A stretch of DNA of 64,000 nt from an uncultured Clostridia bacterium (lineage in GTDB: Bacteria; Bacillota; Clostridia; Oscillospirales; Acutalibacteraceae), in contig CAMAZY010000005.1 in the NCBI GenBank assembly GCA_945863885.1, positions 1-64,000 of the forward strand. The letters run 5' to 3'. A program made the position numbers and the translations under genes. Positions 8,883-17,173 of the stretch are shown here, piece after piece; the stretch's first letter is position 1, and each line of letters opens with the position of its first letter. The notes beneath the pieces were generated by a model. The model saw only the letters and a list, made by a program, of their open reading frames with translations. It searched no databases and was not told where the DNA came from.

Positions 8883-8911
8883 ATTTTATCAAAAACGCTC
8901 GAAATTTGCAA
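8883..8911 (-). promoter_or_regulatory. Promoter of xpt
   Basis: TTGCAA (8911 to 8906), a 17-base spacer, then TAAAAT (8888 to 8883) on the minus strand. This implies a leader of about 75 bases before the xpt start. The leader shows none of the conserved purine-riboswitch core. Confidence 0.6.
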
Positions 8912-8986
8912 TACATTTTTTCATTAAACTTGAATTAAAGTAACAATTTGTTCTTGTATAGTTTGCACAACTGATAACGGATAGTA

Positions 8987-9910
8987 TTATAAATACCTGC
9001 TTCTTGCCACACAGACCTTTTCGATAAATGCGGTATCCGCTTCGGTCAGCTTGTATCCCTTTCGGTAAATGAGCACGTCCCGGTATATCTTTTTGTTGGC
9101 ACTGCACGGCTTTTGAACAAGGTTATACTTTTCAAGCAGACTTTCCGGAATCGGCGACACCCACATAAAGGTCGTCGGCACTCGCGAAAGAAGCTCAAAC
9201 TGACTGCCCCGTTCAAAAACATTGATTCTCTTGTCAACAAAGGCGGAAAGCTCCGCTTTTTTTACGTCAACGTGCGGCATGGACGGCACATAGGGGTCGG
9301 AATGGGCGATTTCGATATAATCGGCAAGCTCCTGCAAATCAATATCGTCTTTTTTAGCGAGCGGATGTTCCCGACTCATGAGAAGAACATAAGAAAACTC
9401 GCTGACGACTTCACTCATGAGCTTCTTTTCCGTAAACATACTCCGGAAATACTTGTCAAAATTGCTTTGATAGCGAATGATTCCGAGGTTATACTCGCTT
9501 GACGAAACATTGTTGATGGTTCGCATGGAGTTTGTCTCTTTGTAAAAGAATTCAAGCGGCTCGTCGGCCTTTGTCTCACGGCAGAATTCCGCAAAGGCTT
9601 CGGAAATATAGCTTGCCCTCGGGACGCAGACCGAAAAACGGCGCTTTTTCGCCTTTTTATTGATATAGATATCCTCGACCTGCTCGACCTGGGCGATGAT
9701 ACGGTTTGCATATTCCAAAAATTCTTCGCCCTCAGCCGTTACGGTAATACCCTTTGAGGTCCGCTTAAAAATGGTGATGCCGATATTTTCTTCAAGCTCC
9801 TTGATGGCACGGCTTAAGTTCGGCTGACCCATATACAGGTTTTCCGCCGCCTTGCTGATGGATTTAGTCTTTGCGATTTCGACCGCATATTTAAAATGTA
9901 AAAGATTCAA
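8987..9910 (-). CDS. LysR-family transcriptional regulator
   Basis: 307 residues if started at the TTG at 9910 (MNLLHFKYAVE, 8 bases after GGGAAGTGG); a GTG three codons earlier is the alternative. The N-terminal winged helix-turn-helix covers about residues 3-62 with the AKTKSISKAAENLYMGQPNLSR recognition region. The substrate-binding domain spans about 90-300. This subgroup is common in Clostridia, often as a local regulator whose effector is unknown. It is separated from the methyltransferase gene by a family-A element, and its natural target is not evident from the neighbours. Confidence 0.88.
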   Translation of the reverse strand: MNLLHFKYAVEIAKTKSISKAAENLYMGQPNLSRAIKELEENIGITIFKRTSKGITVTAEGEEFLEYANRIIAQVEQVEDIYINKKAKKRRFSVCVPRASYISEAFAEFCRETKADEPLEFFYKETNSMRTINNVSSSEYNLGIIRYQSNFDKYFRSMFTEKKLMSEVVSEFSYVLLMSREHPLAKKDDIDLQELADYIEIAHSDPYVPSMPHVDVKKAELSAFVDKRINVFERGSQFELLSRVPTTFMWVSPIPESLLEKYNLVQKPCSANKKIYRDVLIYRKGYKLTEADTAFIEKVCVARSRYL

Positions 9911-9938
9911 GAAAACCACTTCCCGTACTTATTATTTG

Positions 9939-10100
9939 GGCAACCTCTTAAAACTCAAGGCGTTCGGCATAGTGCACAAATGATGTCGGATTTTAGGCAA
10001 AAAACCGCAGGAATACTCTGTGTATTTCAAGGTTTTGGGGCGACAAAGACGGCATTAGTTTTGCGCTATGACGAATGCCGGGACGTTTTTAGAGGCTGCC
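9939..10100. mobile_element. MITE-like inverted-repeat element, family A copy 2
   Basis: 162 bp with ends GGCAACCTCTTAAAAC and GTTTTTAGAGGCTGCC, which are inverted copies of each other. It has the same length and orientation as copy 1 at 8044-8205. The central segment CCGCAGGAATACTCTGTG with ATTTCAAGG resembles the centre of the family-B elements. It lies 7 bases after the stop of the methyltransferase gene and could act as its transcription end. Confidence 0.75.
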
Positions 10101-10107
10101 TTTAGTA

Positions 10108-10854
10108 TTATCCTTTACTCTGTCTGTAATCGAAAAAAATTCTTTCAATCTCTTCACTGTCGGTGTTGTCGGCGTTTTGCATAATCAGGTTCTTTTCGAT
10201 CGTCACATGACTTTTTGCGCCCCTCTTGCCCTCAACGAGAACAAGCCACGGCGGCTTGCCCTCCTGCTGACAGACAAAGCGAAGCCGTTTGACCTCAAGC
10301 TTGTTTTCTCTCATACTGCAAATGATGTCGCAAAGCCGTTCGGGTCGGTGACACAGACAGAACCGTCCGCCGAAGCGCAGTAAAGACGCCGCCGCCCTGA
10401 CCGCATCGTCAACGGTACACATCGTTTCGTGCCGGGCGATTTTGTCCGCTTCGCTTTCGCTTTCGATGCCCGTACCGACGGGCTTATACGGCGGATTCAT
10501 CGTCACAAGATCAAACGAGCCGAAATCGAGCACACCTTTGAGTTCACGCAGGTCGGCGTTGACAACCTTTACCCGTTGTGTAAGTCCGTTCAGAGAAAGC
10601 GACCGTGTGAGCTGACCGCAGGCGGCCGGCTGAATATCGACCGCCGTAATGTCCCCGGTTTCTTTTTTGCACCAAAGAAGCGGAATAATGCCGCAGCCCG
10701 TTCCGAGGTCGCAAAGCGTTTCTTTTTTCTTCGGGTTCGAAAAATCCGCAAGCAAAATCGCATCCGTGCCGAACGTGTGCGCCTTGCTTACGATGAGGCT
10801 CATATCTTTTCCGAGCGGCTCAAGTTTCTCCCCTGTTTTCAATTCAATTTCCAT
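10108..10854 (-). CDS. trmN6: tRNA1(Val) adenine-37 N6-methyltransferase family protein
   Basis: 248 residues. Class I SAM-dependent methyltransferase with motif I CDLGTGCGIIPLLW (near residue 46) and the N6-adenine catalytic motif NPPY (near 120). Overall layout matches the TrmN6/YfiC family, which methylates A37 of tRNA1(Val) in Escherichia coli; the exact tRNA target here is inferred. The start lies 9 bases after the polC stop, so the two genes are likely cotranscribed. Confidence 0.8.
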   Translation of the reverse strand: MEIELKTGEKLEPLGKDMSLIVSKAHTFGTDAILLADFSNPKKKETLCDLGTGCGIIPLLWCKKETGDITAVDIQPAACGQLTRSLSLNGLTQRVKVVNADLRELKGVLDFGSFDLVTMNPPYKPVGTGIESESEADKIARHETMCTVDDAVRAAASLLRFGGRFCLCHRPERLCDIICSMRENKLEVKRLRFVCQQEGKPPWLVLVEGKRGAKSHVTIEKNLIMQNADNTDSEEIERIFFDYRQSKG

Positions 10855-10863
10855 TTATTCACC

Positions 10864-13800
10864 TTAAAAGTCAAAAAGGCTTATCTGTCTTGATTCCGGC
10901 ATTCCGTCAAGGGCTCCGACCTGCCGCAGTGCGTCGATGACGGCACTCGAAGCACCTGCCTTAGCGGCAAAATCGTCAACACAGACAAAGGTGTCAACAC
11001 CCTCTCTCGCCTGAGCAAGACCGATGGCGGCATTTTCACCGACACCGCTGAGTGCCGAAAACGGCATACGGATTTTTCCGTCCTCAATTTTATAGGTTTT
11101 CGCGTCAGACTTATAAATATCAACAGGCAGAAATTCGATTCCTCTTGCCATCATTTCGTTGACGACCTGAAGTCCGGGGTACATATTTCTGTCCTTAGGC
11201 GCCGCCGCCTTTCCGGCCTCCTTGATTTCTTTCATGCGGTTTTTGACTGCCTGCCGGCCGGCAAGCACGGCAACCGCATCAATATCGCCGCCGCGGACAG
11301 TCATATACGCCGCATAGTATTCGAGCGGATAATAAATCTTGTACCAACCGAGCCGCAAAGCCGCACTGACATACGCCGCTGCGTGGGCTTTCGGGAACAT
11401 GTACTTGATTTTCATACACGAGTCGATATACCACTGTTCAACGCCGTTGTCCTTCATAATCTGCTGAAGCTCGGGGGTGAGCAGTTTCTTGGACTTACCC
11501 TTACGGACGATTTCCATAATTTTAAACGCAATACTCGGTTCAACGCCCTTATGCATCAGGTAAACCATGATGCTGTCTCTTGTTCCGATAACCTCGGAAA
11601 TCGTGCACACGCCGTCCTTGATAAGCTCCTGCGCATTGCCGAGCCAAACGTCCGTACCGTGGGAAAGACCCGAAACCTGCAACAGATCGGAGAAATTTTT
11701 CGGCTGAGCTTCTAAAAGCATACCGATTACGAAATCCGTACCCATTTCGGGAATCGACAGCGTACCGGTCGGACAGTCGATATCCTCCGCCGTAACACCT
11801 AAAGGAGCAGGACTTAAAATCATCTCGTATATTTTCGGGTCGCAAATATCCGTTTTCATTGCCGGAATACCCGTTAAGTCTTCCAGATACTTATAAAGCG
11901 TCGGCACATCGTGGCCGAGGTTATCAAGCTTAAGAATCGTATCATGAAGAGCATGGAAGTCGAAATGCGTTGTAATCATGCCCTTGCTGGCATCGTCGGA
12001 CGGATGCTGAACGGGGGTGAAGTCCTCCGCCTCGTACGCATTCGGCACAACAACCATGCCGCCCGGGTGCTGACCCGTTGTACGCTTGACGCCCGTACAG
12101 CCCTTTGTCAGTCTGTCCTCCTCGGCACGGCTGACGTTGAGGTTTCTTTCTTCGAGATATTTTTTGACAAAGCCGTAGGCGGTTTTGTCCGCAACAGTCG
12201 CCATGGTGCCCGCCTTGAAAACGTGAGTGATACCGAAAAGCTCTTCGGTGTAGCGGTGTGCTCTCGACTGATATTCACCCGAGAAGTTCAGGTCGATATC
12301 GGGGCTTTTATCGCCCTTGAAGCCGAGGAAGGTTTCGAACGGGATATCGTGACCGTCCCGCTCCATCGGGACATTACAATGCGGACAGTTTTTCGGCGGC
12401 AGGTCATAACCCGAACCGACCGAACCGTCCAGGAAGAATTCGGAATGCTTGCATTCGGGACAGCGGTAGTGCGGAGCCAAGGGGTTAACCTCGGAAATAC
12501 CGGCGGCGTTCGCAACGTAGGACGAGCCGACCGAACCTCTCGAGCCGACAAGATAGCCGTGATCCTCCGAGTTTTTGACAAGCTTTTGCGCAATGATATA
12601 CAAAACGCCGAAACCGTGCTTGATAATCGAGTCAAGCTCTCTTGTCAGGCGGTTCGCCACATATTCGGGAACGTCGTCACCGTAAAGACGCTTTGTCTTT
12701 TCCCAGCAAAGCTTTTTCAGCTCCTCATCCGCCCCGTCGATGCTCGGCGGGAAGTTTCCGCTCGGAATCGGAACGATCCGTTCGGTCATGTCGGCAATGA
12801 TGCCGGGGTTCGTGATAACGACCTCCTTCGCCGTTTCATCGCCGAGGTAGGCAAATTCCTTTAACATATCCTCGGTGTTGCGTAAGAAAAGCGGCGCCTG
12901 CTTGTCGGCATCGGGGAAGCCCTGACCCGCCATGAGAATCGCACGGTAAACGCTGTCGCCCGGGTCGATAAAGTGAACGTCACAAGTGGCAACAACCAAC
13001 TTATGAAGCTTGTCCGCAATATGAATAATCTTTTTATTGAAGTACTGAATATCCTCGACGCTGTTGACGTGCGGATATTTTTCGCTTCTTATCATGTATT
13101 CGTTGTTGCCGCAGGGCTGAATTTCAAGATAATCGTAAAATGAAGCGATTTCGAGAATTCTCTCTTCGCTTTCTCCGTTCACAACCGCACGGTACAGCTC
13201 CCCTGCCTCACAGGCGCTTCCGATAATCAGTCCCTCACGCAGCTTGACAAGCTCGCTTCTCGGAATGATCGGGCGGCGGTGGAAATACTGAAGATTCGAA
13301 AGAGAAATCAGCTTATACAGGTTTTTCAGTCCCGTGTTGTTGCGGGCAAGAATAATCATGTGATAATACTTCGCCTTTTTCTCTTTTTTCCATTCGTCAA
13401 ACGAACGGTGTGAGTCGTCAATATAGTACGCCTCCATGCCGTAGATGATTTTGATTTTTCCGCCTGCCGCCGCAGTCGCTTCGGGGAATGCCTGCACAAC
13501 GCCGTGGTCGGTGATGGCAATCGCCTTGTGACCCCACGCAATCGCCCTCTTGACAAGGTCGGCGGCGTCCGTCATGCCGTCCATCATCGACATTTTCGTA
13601 TGAAGATGAAGTTCGACACGCTTTTCTTCGGCGTTATCGATCGGCGGAATTTTATCGACAAGCGAAATCGCCCTCGGAGAAATGACATTTTCGCCCGAGT
13701 ATTTATCATAGGTGATGTCGCCTCTTAAAAGCACGGTCACGCCGTCCTTAAGCTTATCCAAAAGCTTTTCGCAGTGCTCTTTTCTTTCGAACACCTTACA

Positions 13801-14598
13801 GCTGTACGCATAGGTTCCGTCACTGATATTAAACGTGATGATACAGCTTCTGCCGTCTCTTGTTTCACGGCTTTCAAACGAAAAGATGTCACCCCAGACT
13901 ACACAGCTTCCGTCCTCGGGACTGACGGATTTAATCGGTACGGGCGGCTTTGTGATTTTATTGCCGAATATCGGCTTCGCCGTTTCGAGATACAGCGGAA
14001 CGCCCTCAACGGTCACATGCTCCTTGGGTTTGCCGGTTTCCGCCTGTTCCCGGACAAAAACGGGGGTCGGTGTGTTTTCCTCCGCCTTTCTGATCATCTG
14101 CTTCACCTGCTCGTCCTCAACGGAAACGTCCGCTCCGTCAAAGGCAACACTGATTTCACGGGAGAAAAGCTTTCGGACGGTGTTTGACATATAGGTATCA
14201 CAGCCGCAGCTTCTTAAGATGTCCGCTCCGCCGTGCGTCAGCGTGATTGTCAGCGTCTTTCCGTCAAAGTCGCAGGTACTGCCCTTGAAAAAGCCGTTTG
14301 AAGCGGCAACCGCTTTATTCGTTCGTTCCACAAGGCTCGTATAAAACTCGGGTGAAAAACTTTCGGGCGGCATTTTCGGGTTGATGACCGCCGAATCCAG
14401 TAAGAGCTTTTCACAAATCGTCTTTTGCGCCTTCGAAAGCACGCTGTCGGTCACAAGACTGCCGAACACGAGGTCAAGCTCCATCAATCGCTTTTCTTTA
14501 AAGATTCTTATATTTTCGACCTCGCACGAGGCAAACGCCTGCGAGAGGGTACTGTCCTCAAAAAGCTCTCCGAAAAGGGAGCCGAAACTTACACTCAT
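10864..14598 (-). CDS. polC: DNA polymerase III PolC-type alpha subunit lacking the exonuclease domain
   Basis: 1244 residues from ATG 14598 (MSVSFGSLFGELF); the frame upstream is repeat-derived. Order: N-terminal domain (1-225), OB-fold (about 228-320), PHP domain (from 327, ELHLHT, AITDH), zinc module with CPEC and CPHC (713-741). The polymerase follows with VGSRGSVGSS and the catalytic PDIDLNFSGE (about 766-775). The C-terminal QISLFDF is a sliding-clamp-binding motif. Typical PolC has about 1430-1450 residues, with a DnaQ-like 3'-5' exonuclease inserted in PHP. Here YGMEAYYIDD (about 386-395) runs within 20 residues into the second half of PHP (KYYHMIILARN), so the proofreading domain is absent. 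It is the replicative polymerase unless a second copy exists elsewhere. Confidence 0.93.
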   Translation of the reverse strand: MSVSFGSLFGELFEDSTLSQAFASCEVENIRIFKEKRLMELDLVFGSLVTDSVLSKAQKTICEKLLLDSAVINPKMPPESFSPEFYTSLVERTNKAVAASNGFFKGSTCDFDGKTLTITLTHGGADILRSCGCDTYMSNTVRKLFSREISVAFDGADVSVEDEQVKQMIRKAEENTPTPVFVREQAETGKPKEHVTVEGVPLYLETAKPIFGNKITKPPVPIKSVSPEDGSCVVWGDIFSFESRETRDGRSCIITFNISDGTYAYSCKVFERKEHCEKLLDKLKDGVTVLLRGDITYDKYSGENVISPRAISLVDKIPPIDNAEEKRVELHLHTKMSMMDGMTDAADLVKRAIAWGHKAIAITDHGVVQAFPEATAAAGGKIKIIYGMEAYYIDDSHRSFDEWKKEKKAKYYHMIILARNNTGLKNLYKLISLSNLQYFHRRPIIPRSELVKLREGLIIGSACEAGELYRAVVNGESEERILEIASFYDYLEIQPCGNNEYMIRSEKYPHVNSVEDIQYFNKKIIHIADKLHKLVVATCDVHFIDPGDSVYRAILMAGQGFPDADKQAPLFLRNTEDMLKEFAYLGDETAKEVVITNPGIIADMTERIVPIPSGNFPPSIDGADEELKKLCWEKTKRLYGDDVPEYVANRLTRELDSIIKHGFGVLYIIAQKLVKNSEDHGYLVGSRGSVGSSYVANAAGISEVNPLAPHYRCPECKHSEFFLDGSVGSGYDLPPKNCPHCNVPMERDGHDIPFETFLGFKGDKSPDIDLNFSGEYQSRAHRYTEELFGITHVFKAGTMATVADKTAYGFVKKYLEERNLNVSRAEEDRLTKGCTGVKRTTGQHPGGMVVVPNAYEAEDFTPVQHPSDDASKGMITTHFDFHALHDTILKLDNLGHDVPTLYKYLEDLTGIPAMKTDICDPKIYEMILSPAPLGVTAEDIDCPTGTLSIPEMGTDFVIGMLLEAQPKNFSDLLQVSGLSHGTDVWLGNAQELIKDGVCTISEVIGTRDSIMVYLMHKGVEPSIAFKIMEIVRKGKSKKLLTPELQQIMKDNGVEQWYIDSCMKIKYMFPKAHAAAYVSAALRLGWYKIYYPLEYYAAYMTVRGGDIDAVAVLAGRQAVKNRMKEIKEAGKAAAPKDRNMYPGLQVVNEMMARGIEFLPVDIYKSDAKTYKIEDGKIRMPFSALSGVGENAAIGLAQAREGVDTFVCVDDFAAKAGASSAVIDALRQVGALDGMPESRQISLFDF

Positions 14599-14630
14599 TG
14601 TGATTGCTATTCCTTTCTTTTGGGAAACAA

Positions 14631-14670
14631 TATAGATAATAGATAAGAGATAACAGATAATAGATAATAG
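14631..14670. repeat. Short degenerate tandem repeat before polC
   Basis: About five copies of a 7-8 base unit AGATAATA or its variants fill the gap between ispG and polC. It is probably slippage-derived. It produces a spurious N-terminal extension of the polC frame. Confidence 0.5.
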
Positions 14671-14677
14671 TGAACCA

Positions 14678-15733
14678 TTATGGGAGCTTTTCAATCTCCT
14701 TGAATAATTCGTCTACGATTTTTTCTTCGGGGACTTTTCTTAATATTTCGCCGTGGGCAAAAATCAGTCCGCAGCCGTCGCCTCCGGCGATTCCGATGTC
14801 GGCTTCCTTGGCTTCGCCCGGACCGTTGACAACACAGCCCATAACGGCAACCTTAATGCTCTTATGTACGTCACGAAGCCGTTTTTCCACTTCGTCCGCA
14901 AGAGAAATCAGGTCGATTTTCGTTCTGCCGCAGGTCGGGCAGGAAACAAGCGTCGGGCTGTCGGTTTTCAGTCCGATTGCCGAAAGAATGTCGAAGCCGG
15001 CGTAAACCTCGTTGACGGGATCGGCGGTCAGTGACACCCGGATTGTGTCGCCGATTCCTCTTGTTAAAAGCGATCCGATACCGACCGAAGACTTGATGAT
15101 ACCCATTCGCATCGTGCCGGCCTCGGTAACACCCAAGTGAAGCGGATACGGACACATACCGGCTACGGTTTCGTACGCTTTTATCATATTCCCGACATCC
15201 GAGGATTTAATCGAAATCACGATATCGTCAAAGTCGAACTTTTCCAGTAATCTTACATGATACATGGCACTTTCCGCCATCGCTTCGGGCGTCGGTGCGC
15301 CGTATTTTTCGAGGATCTCCTTTTCGACCGAGCCGGAGTTGACACCGATTCTGATCGGCACGCCCGCATTCTTACATTTTACGGCGACCGCTTTAACATT
15401 TTCGTCACAGCCGATATTGCCCGGGTTGATTCTTATTTTATCGACTCCTGCGTCCACACACGCAAGTGCCAGCTTATAATTAAAATGAATATCCGCCACA
15501 ACCGGCACGGCCACGGCTTCTTTTAAAGCGGCAATTGTCTTGACCGCTTCCATATCGGGCACGGCGGCTCGTATAATCTGACAGCCCGCCTTTTCGAGTG
15601 CGATTGCCTGTTTTACGTTCCCCTCGATATCGTGAGCCGGAATATTGAGCATCGACTGCACGCTGACCGGGCTGTCGCCGCCGATAAAAAGGTTACCGAC
15701 TTTTACTTTTTTACTGTTTCTTCGTTCTGTCAT
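14678..15733 (-). CDS. ispG: 4-hydroxy-3-methylbut-2-en-1-yl diphosphate synthase
   Basis: 351 residues, the usual bacterial length. It catalyses the reductive ring opening of methylerythritol cyclodiphosphate in the MEP isoprenoid pathway using a 4Fe-4S cluster. Seen: N-terminal VQSMLN, the NPGNIG loop, the cluster ligands CPTCGR near residue 267 and GCVVNGPGEA near 300. It lies in a row of minus-strand housekeeping genes, 14 bases after DUF1292, and 80 bases before polC. Confidence 0.95.
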   Translation of the reverse strand: MTERRNSKKVKVGNLFIGGDSPVSVQSMLNIPAHDIEGNVKQAIALEKAGCQIIRAAVPDMEAVKTIAALKEAVAVPVVADIHFNYKLALACVDAGVDKIRINPGNIGCDENVKAVAVKCKNAGVPIRIGVNSGSVEKEILEKYGAPTPEAMAESAMYHVRLLEKFDFDDIVISIKSSDVGNMIKAYETVAGMCPYPLHLGVTEAGTMRMGIIKSSVGIGSLLTRGIGDTIRVSLTADPVNEVYAGFDILSAIGLKTDSPTLVSCPTCGRTKIDLISLADEVEKRLRDVHKSIKVAVMGCVVNGPGEAKEADIGIAGGDGCGLIFAHGEILRKVPEEKIVDELFKEIEKLP

Positions 15734-15747
15734 GTACTACGCCCTCC

Positions 15748-16035
15748 TTAGTCGAAGTCAAATTCATCCTCGTTTTTTATCCGGAAAAGTTCAAACACTT
15801 CATCGAGGATTTTTTCGTCTTTTTCTCTGATGTAAAGCTCGTCTCCGTTCAGAATCTGAATCCGGAAAATATCAACATAACCGTCGGCGTCGTCGGGCGA
15901 AATGACAGCGTATTCGATTCCGTCACGGCAGACGATATCCAGAAATTCACCGTTCACCGTTTCACCGTCGGTATCAATGAAGCTTACGGAAAAATCAAGA
16001 TTCTCATCATCAAGCTGGTCTAAAAGGCGACTCAT
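15748..16035 (-). CDS. DUF1292 family protein
   Basis: 95 residues, very acidic. It is predicted to be a small beta-rich domain (FSVSFIDTDGETVNGEFLDI, AVISPDDADGYVDIFR) of the DUF1292/YrzB family, which is widespread in Bacillota and has no known function. It overlaps the end of the SecB-like gene by 4 bases, so translation is coupled. Confidence 0.75.
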   Translation of the reverse strand: MSRLLDQLDDENLDFSVSFIDTDGETVNGEFLDIVCRDGIEYAVISPDDADGYVDIFRIQILNGDELYIREKDEKILDEVFELFRIKNEDEFDFD

Positions 16036-16439
16036 TCGGTTTCCCCCTTTATGGCGTTCATATCGAAACGGTAAATGTCCTGACTGTCGATGTCAACGTT
16101 CTGTACAATAATCGGCGGAATTCCGGCCGTAGCGGAAAGGGTCGTGATAAGCGCCTTTGCGTACGGGAAAAGTTCCTTGAACGTTTCGACGTGGACAAGC
16201 TCTTTTTTTGCGTCGGGCGAAACGGAAAAAACGCCGCAGACCGTCACCTTGACGTTCAGTACATCGGGCTGATTTTTATCGAAAACCTCAACGGTCATCG
16301 TGCCCTCGCACATACCGTTATTGTCGTATCTGACGTTGTAGCTTACTTTATTGTTAAAATGAAGCTGTACCTTTGCGGTGATGTTGTTCGAAAAAACAAC
16401 GTCCTTGACCTTATAGGCTTTAAGCTGTGTAAGATTCAT
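16032..16439 (-). CDS. SecB-like export chaperone family protein
   Basis: 135 residues. The C-terminal half carries ETFKELFPYAKALITTL followed by TAGIPPIIV, which matches the LFPY and G-x-PP-I/L hallmarks of the SecB fold. SecB classically keeps preproteins unfolded for SecA in Proteobacteria. SecB-like proteins in Gram-positives are known but divergent, and some act with toxin-antitoxin pairs. No toxin is adjacent here. The role in export is therefore inferred from the fold only. Confidence 0.65.
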   Translation of the reverse strand: MNLTQLKAYKVKDVVFSNNITAKVQLHFNNKVSYNVRYDNNGMCEGTMTVEVFDKNQPDVLNVKVTVCGVFSVSPDAKKELVHVETFKELFPYAKALITTLSATAGIPPIIVQNVDIDSQDIYRFDMNAIKGETE

Positions 16440-16440
16440 G

Positions 16441-17034
16441 TCAATTCTCCTTTTTGCCCGTTTCCGCTATCGTTGCCGGAAACACGAGAAGCTCTCTGAT
16501 ATAGTTTTTCACTCTTTGCTCCTTCGGCGACGGTGCCGCTACGCTTCTGACCTTTACGCCCGTCCGCTTTGCAATATACAGCGAACGCATGAGATGAAAT
16601 TCGCTTGAAAGGAAAGCGATTTTCGGCTCCGACTGAAGAGACATGCCGTCAATGATCTTTTTTGCGTTCGAAAAATTTTCCTTGGTCGTGGTCGATTTAT
16701 CTTCGAGAAGAATGCGGCTTTCTTCAATCCCGGCTTTCATGAGTCCGTCTTTGATCGCTTCGGCTTCGCTTTTTGTCTGGTCTGCGTGGACGATTCCGCC
16801 GCAGCAGATTGCGATTGTGTTTTTATGTTCCGAAAGAAATTCAGCGGCTTTTGCGGTACGCATTTTAAGCGTCGGTTCGGGCTCATCTCCTCTTACCCGA
16901 CAGCCGAGAATCAGAAGAAAATCCGGCTCAAAATCAAGATTGCCTTTGCTCTCATACGCCTCGGCGGCAAAAAACGCACCGACGGCGGTGCCGACAGCAC
17001 CGAGAGTCAAAGCGGCTAATTTGGAAAGCGGCAT
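16441..17034 (-). CDS. YdcF/SanA-like DUF218 membrane protein
   Basis: 197 residues from ATG 17034 behind GAGGTGA; the frame also has a GTG within that site. One N-terminal hydrophobic segment (about 5-25) is followed by a DUF218 domain with LLILGCRVRGDEPEPTL, an ICCGG loop, E-x-x-S-T-T-T-x-E-N and SSEFHLMR. The family (YdcF, SanA, ElyC) is linked to envelope and polyprenyl-phosphate metabolism in E. coli, but its activity is not settled. It is the first gene of the minus-strand block, divergent from glmS. Confidence 0.8.
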   Translation of the reverse strand: MPLSKLAALTLGAVGTAVGAFFAAEAYESKGNLDFEPDFLLILGCRVRGDEPEPTLKMRTAKAAEFLSEHKNTIAICCGGIVHADQTKSEAEAIKDGLMKAGIEESRILLEDKSTTTKENFSNAKKIIDGMSLQSEPKIAFLSSEFHLMRSLYIAKRTGVKVRSVAAPSPKEQRVKNYIRELLVFPATIAETGKKEN

Positions 17035-17173
17035 AACATTCACCTCATAAAAAATTCAAAGTATCTTAAAATAAACAACAAAAACCATACATATAATAGT
17101 ATAACACATCATAAGCCGAAATGAAATACAAAAACCGCAATTCGGCAATCTAAATTCGAAAGAGGTGTCAACT

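Noticed and set aside
11911-12864. 317-codon frame antisense to polC
   Set aside because: It lies inside a clearly conserved coding gene on the other strand; composition is that of a shadow frame.
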